This document shows positions 57,665 to 64,000 of a DNA stretch of 64,000 bases, piece by piece (position 1 is the first letter of the stretch; every line of letters begins with the position of its first letter). The stretch is from Paenochrobactrum gallinarii (GTDB taxonomy: Bacteria > Pseudomonadota > Alphaproteobacteria > Rhizobiales > Rhizobiaceae). The translations under genes and the position numbers were made by a program. The notes under the pieces are model-generated. The model saw nothing but the letters and a program-made list of their open reading frames with translations, had not been told where the DNA came from and did no database searches. The DNA lies in the NCBI RefSeq assembly GCF_014205685.1, contig NZ_JACIIU010000002.1, forward strand, positions 1 through 64,000, written 5' to 3'.

Positions 57665-58815
57665 GGCAGCACCTCTGTTTCTAACCGATCATGCCCCGAT
57701 AAACGCCTTTCCATGCGGCGCACGAAAACCGCCAGCAACAATACAAGAACGCCTGAACTCAGGAAGAAGCCTGATGTACCGATCATTGTACCTATGGTTT
57801 CAAAGGCGAGATAAAGAACCTGTCCGGAAAAAACCAAATATACCAGCCAGCGCAAACCACCATTATTGCGCCCGCACAAAACAAGCGAGCCAATGCAAAG
57901 AGCAAAAATAACGATGCCATAAAAGACAATATGCTTCTCATCAAAACTGTTCAAACGCATATCTTGATACTGGAAAGCCAATACGGCTCCCAAAACCCCG
58001 AGAAAACCATAAGCCGCCAGCGGACGGGCAAAGCGGGTCAGGCGCTGCAGGAAAACATGACCAAAACCATCTGCGAGCATCAAGGCACTGCCGCCCGCCA
58101 AAAGCAGCCACAATATCGACTGCCACTCTAACTCGGCATAGAGCAGCCCCACCCAGCCAAGCGTCACTATACCCACTAAATGGCCACTGATACGCGAATG
58201 GGTAAAATAAGCAGCAACAGCACCGGTCACCAGTAATGCAGGTACGATATAGGCGCCTTTATCATAGACCAGCATGTCGAAATCATGCTGAACCGCTGAA
58301 AATATATAAAATCCCGTCAGGAACATCGCAAAAGCGCTGAGCACCGGTTCGCGCAGCAAAAAAGCTGCAATAAAAACACCAGCCACCCAGAAAAGTATCG
58401 CTGAAAGCTCATCGCCGGACATGTGATACATTTGCCCGACCATGGCGATGCCCGCACCAAAGGAGGCAGCACCGACAATAAAGAGAGCTTTTGAGAAAAT
58501 CGCATCACCGGCAAGGCGACGCCATACACCGCCTATATAACAAAGCCAGATAATTGCAAAAACAGACAAGACGCGCACAATGCGTGGAATATCCTGCCAA
58601 TTGGCTGCCACCAGCAAAATAACCGCTGCACCCAACAACAGACCGCCGATGGTTGCCAGCACAGTTCCCAGACCAATGCCTGAGCGACGACTATTTAAAT
58701 CACTGAGTAATTTTCCGGCCGTGTCATTATCGATTAGCCCTTGCTCTTTCCAGCTGGAAATAAGCTTTTCAACCGACATAGAAAAAGACAAAGGCAGACC
58801 CTTTCGCTGATGCAT
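57661..58815 (-). CDS. DUF2157 multi-pass membrane protein
   Basis: A 384-residue inner-membrane protein. A short cytoplasmic start (SVEKLISSWKEQGLIDNDTA, the DUF2157 domain) is followed by about 12 hydrophobic segments. The ATG at 58779 (MSVEKL) is an alternative start; neither has a strong ribosome site. Overlaps the GDYXXLXY gene by 4 bp, so the two are translationally coupled. Function unknown. Confidence 0.85.
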   Translation of the reverse strand: MHQRKGLPLSFSMSVEKLISSWKEQGLIDNDTAGKLLSDLNSRRSGIGLGTVLATIGGLLLGAAVILLVAANWQDIPRIVRVLSVFAIIWLCYIGGVWRRLAGDAIFSKALFIVGAASFGAGIAMVGQMYHMSGDELSAILFWVAGVFIAAFLLREPVLSAFAMFLTGFYIFSAVQHDFDMLVYDKGAYIVPALLVTGAVAAYFTHSRISGHLVGIVTLGWVGLLYAELEWQSILWLLLAGGSALMLADGFGHVFLQRLTRFARPLAAYGFLGVLGAVLAFQYQDMRLNSFDEKHIVFYGIVIFALCIGSLVLCGRNNGGLRWLVYLVFSGQVLYLAFETIGTMIGTSGFFLSSGVLVLLLAVFVRRMERRLSGHDRLETEVLP

Positions 58816-59066
58816 ATATTCATGCGTTATAATTTGCGGCTACAGCGAAGTCGATCATAATTTACAGCAAGACCGTTAAAGCCGCCCATGCAAAATATGC
58901 CCGAACCTTTTACCTAATGCATAGTTGTGTCCGAATGATGATTTCCGAGATGCATAGCTTGCAGGGCAGCTATGCAAACCTGTCTCTCCCAATTTAAAAT
59001 ATATGGCCTATATATAACTCATCGATCAAACAATGATCTACAGTAATTCAATCGGAGACAGAAGAA

Positions 59067-59213
59067 ATGAACATTATGCGCTCATTCAATAACTGGCGCC
59101 GTTACCGTTCGACAGTTACAGAACTTAGCATTTTAAGCAACCGTGAACTCAATGACCTTGGAATTTCTCGTTCAGACATTCCATTTGTCGCCCGCCAGGC
59201 TAACAAACGTTAA
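59067..59213 (+). CDS. DUF1127 small protein
   Basis: A 48-residue basic protein, ATG at 59067 behind CGGAGACAGAAG. The second half, LSNRELNDLGISRSDIPFVA, is the DUF1127 (YjiS-like) signature. In Agrobacterium and Rhodobacter such proteins affect RNA turnover and metabolic gene expression; which role applies here is unknown. Monocistronic with its own terminator. Divergent from the DUF2157 gene by about 250 bp of non-genic sequence. Confidence 0.92.
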   Translation: MNIMRSFNNWRRYRSTVTELSILSNRELNDLGISRSDIPFVARQANKR

Positions 59214-59323
59214 TAATACTTAAGTAAATACTTGCGTATTTACAATAATTCACTGCTATATATCCTCCTCCCTATTATAGCAGTTTCGGGTTAGCGACCC
59301 TCCTCCCACGCTAGCCTGACAGA

Positions 59324-59361
59324 AATAATGCCCGTCACATTTTCATGTGGCGGGCATTATT
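59324..59361 (+). terminator. Intrinsic terminator after the DUF1127 gene
   Basis: Arms AATAATGCCCG-CACAT and ATGTG-CGGGCATTATT (one mismatched pair) with a TTTC loop, followed by CGTTTT. It lies about 110 bp after the stop, giving a long 3' untranslated tail. Confidence 0.88.
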
Positions 59362-59483
59362 CGTTTTAAGTTCGTCTGCGTTACACAGTAACTTTTTGCT
59401 TTTCAAAAAAATTATCACAGCCAAGAGCCAAACCAGATCACCGGTGATTGCTGATTTCTTTGAAAGAGAGTAAGAACGCGCTC

Positions 59484-60890
59484 ATGTCAAACACAGTTTC
59501 TCACTCCCCAATTCACATTATCGGCGGCGGGCTTGCAGGCTCGGAAGCCGCGTGGCAGCTGGCTGAGGCCGGCGTTCCGGTGATCTTGCATGAAATGCGC
59601 CCTGTGCGCGGCACCGATGCCCATAAAACCGATCATCTGGCAGAGCTCGTTTGCTCCAACTCCTTCCGTTCAGATGATGCGGAAACCAATGCAGTCGGCG
59701 TGCTTCATGCCGAAATGCGCATGGCGAATTCACTTGTCATGGCTTGCGCCGATGCCAATCAGGTGCCAGCTGGTGGCGCATTGGCAGTTGACCGGGACGG
59801 CTTTTCACAAGCCGTCACGCAAAAGCTTGAAAACCATCCGCTCATCACCATCGAGCGCGGTGAAGTGTCCGGCCTGCCACCACAAGAATGGGGCACAACC
59901 ATTATTGCAACCGGCCCGCTGACTGCCGCATCTCTGGCTGATGCCATTGCCGCAGAAACAGACACGAATGCACTGGCCTTTTTTGATGCGATTGCACCCA
60001 TCATCCACTTTGACAGCATCAATATGGATGTCTGCTGGTTCCAGTCCCGCTATGATAAGGTTGGCCCTGGCGGCACCGGCAAAGATTATATCAACTGCCC
60101 GATGGACAAAGAGCAGTATGAAGCCTTTATCGCAGCCCTGATTGGCGGCGAAAAGACTGATTTCAAAGAATGGGAAGGCACACCTTATTTTGATGGCTGC
60201 CTGCCGATTGAAATCATGGCAGAGCGCGGGTCAGAAACATTGCGTCATGGCCCGATGAAGCCAATGGGACTTACCAATGCGCATAACCCGACCGTTAAGC
60301 CTTACGCAGTCGTGCAATTGCGCCAAGATAATGCGCTTGGCACACTTTACAACATGGTTGGCTTCCAGACCAAGCTGCGCTACGGCGATCAGACCGCCAT
60401 TCTGCGCATGATCCCCGGCTTAGAGAACGCTGAATTTGCCCGTCTTGGTGGCTTGCACCGCAACACCTATCTCAACTCACCAGTGCTGCTTGATGATAAA
60501 TTGCGGATGAAATCACGCCCTCAATTGCGCTTTGCCGGTCAGATCACTGGTTGTGAAGGCTATGTGGAATCATCTGCCATCGGCCTGCTTGCCGGACGCT
60601 TTACTGCTGCTGAAGTATTGGGCAAAGAGTTGCAAATTCCGCCACTCACCACCGGTTTTGGTGCTTTGCTTGGCCACATTACCGGCGGCCATCTTGTCAG
60701 CGATGAAGAACCGGGCAAGCGCTCTTTCCAGCCGATGAATGTCAATTTCGGCCTTTTCCCGCCTGTTGAAGTGGTGAAAACCGAAGGTAAGCGCCTGCGC
60801 GGCAAAGAGAAAACCATTGCCAAAAAACGCGCCATGAGCGCTCGTGCATTGGAAGATTGGAAAAACTGGCTGGAGAAATCAGCGCTTTAA
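59484..60890 (+). CDS. trmFO: Methylenetetrahydrofolate-tRNA-(uracil-5-)-methyltransferase TrmFO
   Basis: A 468-residue folate/FAD-dependent enzyme that methylates U54 of t[24 protein letters not shown] is the FAD-binding fold (split here: [14 protein letters not shown]), and [25 protein letters not shown] and [14 protein letters not shown] segments include the catalytic cysteines. Start ATG at 59484 is the family start. It converges on the NDUFAF6-like gene. Confidence 0.95.
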   Translation: MSNTVSHSPIHIIGGGLAGSEAAWQLAEAGVPVILHEMRPVRGTDAHKTDHLAELVCSNSFRSDDAETNAVGVLHAEMRMANSLVMACADANQVPAGGALAVDRDGFSQAVTQKLENHPLITIERGEVSGLPPQEWGTTIIATGPLTAASLADAIAAETDTNALAFFDAIAPIIHFDSINMDVCWFQSRYDKVGPGGTGKDYINCPMDKEQYEAFIAALIGGEKTDFKEWEGTPYFDGCLPIEIMAERGSETLRHGPMKPMGLTNAHNPTVKPYAVVQLRQDNALGTLYNMVGFQTKLRYGDQTAILRMIPGLENAEFARLGGLHRNTYLNSPVLLDDKLRMKSRPQLRFAGQITGCEGYVESSAIGLLAGRFTAAEVLGKELQIPPLTTGFGALLGHITGGHLVSDEEPGKRSFQPMNVNFGLFPPVEVVKTEGKRLRGKEKTIAKKRAMSARALEDWKNWLEKSAL

Positions 60891-60913
60891 GCGTTTTCCC
60901 ATCGCACAAATGA

Positions 60914-60945
60914 AACGGGCAAGACTGCTGATAGTCTTGCCCGTT
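60914..60945. terminator. Bidirectional intrinsic terminator
   Basis: Perfect 13-bp stem AACGGGCAAGACT (60914-60926) / AGTCTTGCCCGTT (60933-60945), followed by TTTTTA on the plus side. Shared by trmFO and the converging NDUFAF6-like gene. Confidence 0.93.
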
Positions 60946-60973
60946 TTTTATTGCCCTATGAAATAAAATCTAC

Positions 60974-61828
60974 TCAACCAAATAATCCGGCTTTCATCAA
61001 TGTCCATTGACGGAGAAGCGGGGAAATATCGTTGATTTCTATTGTCGCTTTATCCGCATTACGGCTCAAGCTACGCAAATAGGACGGCACCAGACTGACC
61101 GGCAAAAATGCAGGCTTCAAACTGGCAGGCAGCCCACGCGCAGCTTTTTTATAGGCTGCAAAATGCTCATCTGCCAAAGCAATCATGGCGCGCACCAGAT
61201 TGGTCTTCTCAGCCTCATGGCCAGACCCCAGATAGGTGCCTGCATCAAGCCCCACCGCCTGCATAATATCTGCCGGCATATAAATTTGACCGCGTGCACG
61301 GTGCAGTGGCATCAATCGTAACAGGCCTGCAATGCTTTGCGCTACACCCGCATGACCAGAGGCCTCGCTAAATTGCGGCGCTCTGTCCGTATCAAGAATA
61401 ATCGCCGCCATTTGTATCAGAACGGATGCTGTTTCACCGCAATAGCCTTCCAGATCATGACGCGCTGGCATCGGATCATTATAAAGATCGAAAATCCGTG
61501 CTTCGCAATAAGCATCAAAAACTTGTAGCGGAAGCGAATATTGCCGGATGGTTGCCATCAAACTGGCAGCCACCGGATGGCTTTCTGTCTCGCCATGGCC
61601 TTCACCATTGATGAGATCGCGCCACCATTGCAGCCGCACCTCACCCGGCAATGCATCTTTAGCAACATCACGAATACGGGCAATTTCTACATTAAACGCA
61701 TAGAGCGCGGCCAAAGCACCACGCTTTGCTTCCTGTGCGTAAAGCAATGAAAGGTAGCGGTCTTTATCCGCTTGAGCCAACAGGTTCAGGCAATAAAGTT
61801 CATTATCCTGCATTTTATCCGCTTGCAT
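60974..61828 (-). CDS. Squalene/phytoene synthase family protein, NDUFAF6-like
   Basis: A 284-residue all-helical protein of the phytoene/squalene synthase fold. The first Asp motif survives as DVAKD (residues 54-58), but the second, DxxxD before RGRxYLP, is replaced: LLRLMPLHRARGQIYMPADI at 169-188 has no Asp pair. That resembles human NDUFAF6, a non-enzymatic mitochondrial complex I assembly factor, at the same place (from recall). So it is probably not a prenyl synthase. Its start is one base after the stop of the Mth938-like gene, and no carotenoid or hopanoid genes are near. A complex I assembly role is inferred. Confidence 0.8.
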   Translation of the reverse strand: MQADKMQDNELYCLNLLAQADKDRYLSLLYAQEAKRGALAALYAFNVEIARIRDVAKDALPGEVRLQWWRDLINGEGHGETESHPVAASLMATIRQYSLPLQVFDAYCEARIFDLYNDPMPARHDLEGYCGETASVLIQMAAIILDTDRAPQFSEASGHAGVAQSIAGLLRLMPLHRARGQIYMPADIMQAVGLDAGTYLGSGHEAEKTNLVRAMIALADEHFAAYKKAARGLPASLKPAFLPVSLVPSYLRSLSRNADKATIEINDISPLLRQWTLMKAGLFG

Positions 61829-61829
61829 A

Positions 61830-62219
61830 TTATTCGACAGCGATAAGTGCTGCGGCAACGGCGCGATCTTCCGCCAAAAGCACATTATACGTGCGCACTG
61901 CCGCCCCCGTACTCATCGGATCGGACGAAATACCACTGGCACGCAGCAACTCACGCACCTCCGCGGGAATGCGGCGTAAATCCATACCTGTGCCAACCAG
62001 CAAAATTTCAATGTCATTAGCCTGCTCAAGAATGAGTTTTAAATCATCGACAGCAAGCAAAGGTGCCGCTTTTGGCTCCCAGCCATGCACACCGCTTGGC
62101 AGACACATGATGGAACCTTTATGCGACATCTCTGCAAAACGAAAACCGCCATTGCCATAAGCATCAATGGGCGCGCGTCCAGGAAAATGCGCCTCACGCA
62201 TCTGAATGCCGGAAGACAT
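61830..62219 (-). CDS. Mth938-like (DUF498, NDUFAF3-type) protein
   Basis: A 129-residue protein of the Mth938/DUF498 fold. ILLVGTGMDLRRIP and the C-terminal STGAAVRTYNVLLAEDR are the family signature. The human homologue NDUFAF3 is a complex I assembly factor. It begins one base after the stop of secDF and is followed by the NDUFAF6-like gene, so all three are one transcript. Confidence 0.9.
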   Translation of the reverse strand: MSSGIQMREAHFPGRAPIDAYGNGGFRFAEMSHKGSIMCLPSGVHGWEPKAAPLLAVDDLKLILEQANDIEILLVGTGMDLRRIPAEVRELLRASGISSDPMSTGAAVRTYNVLLAEDRAVAAALIAVE

Positions 62220-62220
62220 A

Positions 62221-64000
62221 TCAGCTCTCCAAATTCAGTGACTGAGCCAGCTCGTCACTCATATCATCATCACCTTCCTGTCGCGGGCTGCGCGGCTTCA
62301 AGCCAAACTGCACCAACAACGGGCCAGCAATGAAGATAGACGAATAACTTGCCACAATAATACCAACACTGAGCGCCAGTGCAAAGTTACGAATATCCTC
62401 ACCGCCGAACACATATAGCGGCACATGGGCAAGGAAGGTCACAAAAGAGGTTAAAATGGTGCGTGACAATGTCTGGTTGATCGACGCATCAATGATCGCT
62501 GGCAAAGGTGCACTCTGATAACGGCGCAAGTTTTCGCGGATACGGTCATAAATGACGATCGTATCATTGAGCGAATAGCCGATGATGGTCAAAATTGCCG
62601 CGACACTCCAGAGGTTAAACTCCATGCCAAAGACAACAAACATGCCTGCCAGAATGATGACATCATGCAAAGTGGCAATCACTGCACCAAAAGCAAGCTG
62701 CCAGCGGAAGCGCAACCAGACATAAATAAAAATGCCAAGCAAAGACAGGGTTACAGCCAGAAGTCCGGCATTACTCAATTGCTCAGAAACTGTCGGCCCC
62801 ACCACCTCAACGCGCTGGAACATATATTCCTTGCCAAATTCATCACGCAATTTAACGGCAATAGTCTGATCAGCTTCGTCACCTACTTCCTGACTGCCAA
62901 TCAGCACGAGCGCTGAATTGGCAGTTTCGGTTGGCATCACACGCGCGCTCTCAATGTTGAGTTCAGCAAGACGCTCACTGATATCAACGAGATCTGCATC
63001 ACCTTCCCGCGCCTGCAATTCAACCATTGCACCGCCGCGGAAGTCCACGCCATAATTGAAACCGATATTGACGAAAAGCGCCAGCACGATAGCACAAGCC
63101 AAAACCGAAACACCAAGGGTGAGGAACTGCAAGCGCATGAAAGGAATGCGCGTCACAGTCGGCACCAGCTTCAAGCGGCGCTTTGGCACTTCCTTCGGCT
63201 TCACTATGCGGATCCATTGCGAAATCAGCAGGCGGGTGAAGGTCAGCGTCGTGAATAATGTAGTGGCGATACCAATCGTAACAGTTACTGCAAAACCGTA
63301 GACCGCACCGCTACCCAGAATGAACAGCACCACGGCTGCAATCAAAGTGGTGAGGTTGGCGTCAACAATGGTTGAAAGTGCTCGGTAAAAACCTGATTCC
63401 ATCGCCTGAACGACTGAATAGCCATGTCTGCGATCCTCACGAACACGCTCATAAATCAGAACATTGGCATCCACTGCCATACCGATAGTCAGGACCAGAC
63501 CGGCAACACTGGCCATGCTTACAGAAGCACCCAAAACAGACAAAATAGCAATCAGCAGAATGATATTGACCGCAACCGCAATCATCGCCAATACGCCCAA
63601 AGTGCCATAAGATAAAATCATAAAAAGGCCGACCAGAACGGCAGCCATTATGGCAGCCACTGCGGCAGCACTGGCATAATCTGCACCCAGTGCTGAGGTA
63701 ATTGTGCGCTCTTCCAGCACACTGACGCTTGCCGGCAATGCACCGGAGCGCAATACAACAGCCAGATTGCTTGCCACGTCATAGTCAAAAGAGCCGGTCA
63801 GCTGCAATTCGTCTGTATCAATTCTTGTCTGCACAAAAGGCGCAGAAATAACCTGATGATCCACAACAACAGTAAATGCACGGCCAATGCTTTTTTCGGT
63901 AAGCTCAGCCATCGCCTGACGGCCTTCAGGGCTGAGTGTAATTGTAATCACCGGTGTGGTGCCATCGGCGGCATAGCCTGCCTGAGCATCCACAATGTCC
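62221..64000 (-). CDS. secDF: Protein translocase SecDF fusion (5' end cut by window)
   Basis: At least 593 codons are visible; the N-terminal part, with the SecD membrane helix and most of P1, lies beyond the right edge. The SecD half ends with six helices, including [21 protein letters not shown]. The SecF half follows in the same frame ([14 protein letters not shown], then [20 protein letters not shown], a mirror of the SecD motif). The fusion uses the proton gradient to complete protein export. yajC, its usual upstream neighbour, is instead at 37723. Confidence 0.95.
   Translation of the reverse strand, partial: DIVDAQAGYAADGTTPVITITLSPEGRQAMAELTEKSIGRAFTVVVDHQVISAPFVQTRIDTDELQLTGSFDYDVASNLAVVLRSGALPASVSVLEERTITSALGADYASAAAVAAIMAAVLVGLFMILSYGTLGVLAMIAVAVNIILLIAILSVLGASVSMASVAGLVLTIGMAVDANVLIYERVREDRRHGYSVVQAMESGFYRALSTIVDANLTTLIAAVVLFILGSGAVYGFAVTVTIGIATTLFTTLTFTRLLISQWIRIVKPKEVPKRRLKLVPTVTRIPFMRLQFLTLGVSVLACAIVLALFVNIGFNYGVDFRGGAMVELQAREGDADLVDISERLAELNIESARVMPTETANSALVLIGSQEVGDEADQTIAVKLRDEFGKEYMFQRVEVVGPTVSEQLSNAGLLAVTLSLLGIFIYVWLRFRWQLAFGAVIATLHDVIILAGMFVVFGMEFNLWSVAAILTIIGYSLNDTIVIYDRIRENLRRYQSAPLPAIIDASINQTLSRTILTSFVTFLAHVPLYVFGGEDIRNFALALSVGIIVASYSSIFIAGPLLVQFGLKPRSPRQEGDDDMSDELAQSLNLES

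Noticed and set aside
60974..61828. Carotenoid/hopanoid biosynthesis role for the squalene-synthase-fold gene
   Set aside because: The second catalytic Asp motif is missing and no other isoprenoid genes are nearby.

Overview
This looks like a chromosomal segment of an alphaproteobacterium of the order Rhizobiales (Hyphomicrobiales), most like the Brucella/Ochrobactrum/Pseudochrobactrum group. The support is the gene set: an Omp25/Omp31-type porin, an ExoR homologue, a very large polar-growth (GPR/RgsE-like) coiled-coil protein, the scpA-scpB-tatA-tatB-tatC-serS block, and secDF next to a Mth938-like gene and a squalene-synthase-like gene. Base composition looks close to 50% GC by eye, lower than classical Brucella, so a Pseudochrobactrum-like genome is my best guess (inference).

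Layout. 0-16 kb is accessory or lineage-variable: a membrane GGDEF protein, decayed stretches, a DapA-like aldolase, an intact GNAT plus a dead GNAT, a divergent LysR / nitrilase / MHS-transporter catabolic locus, small DUF proteins, a VOC protein with a possible Tat signal, a TetR-YnfA pair with palindromic operators, a porin, a Pit phosphate transporter, a dead IS1595-family element and a second GGDEF protein. At 15.8-16.3 kb a 109-bp repeat carries two tRNA-Val(TAC) genes. 16.6-22 kb holds gatC-gatA, a UPF0173 metallo-hydrolase, ruvX and an AidB-like acyl-CoA dehydrogenase. 22-27 kb is one 1534-codon gene, the GPR/RgsE-like protein. 27-38 kb is mixed metabolism: a succinate CoA-transferase, MAPEG, a third GGDEF protein, a four-gene cysK-alaX-sseA-GNAT operon, an RhlE-type helicase, a sodium:solute symporter with a 41-residue companion, and yajC.

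38-56.7 kb is the conserved cell-envelope and chromosome block, mostly on the minus strand: DUF815 ATPase (+), an NlpD-like LytM lipoprotein, pcm, serS, tatC-tatB-tatA, scpB-scpA, nagZ, a giant SPOR protein, argS, dgt, then erpA (+), xthA (+) and exoR (-). 57-64 kb has a DUF2157/GDYXXLXY pair, a DUF1127 small protein, trmFO, and a minus-strand operon of secDF (cut by the right edge), a Mth938/NDUFAF3-like gene and an NDUFAF6-like gene.

How it fits together: much of the right half serves envelope growth and division (the GPR-like pole protein on its left, the NlpD-like amidase activator, NagZ, SPOR, Tat, Sec, ExoR), with chromosome segregation (ScpAB) and translation (SerS, ArgS, GatCA, TrmFO, AlaX). 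The most noteworthy module is the secDF / NDUFAF3-like / NDUFAF6-like operon, which resembles a bacterial forerunner of mitochondrial complex I assembly factors. No CRISPR array, prophage, toxin-antitoxin pair or recognisable defence system was seen. All identifications are from reading the sequence; no database search was run.
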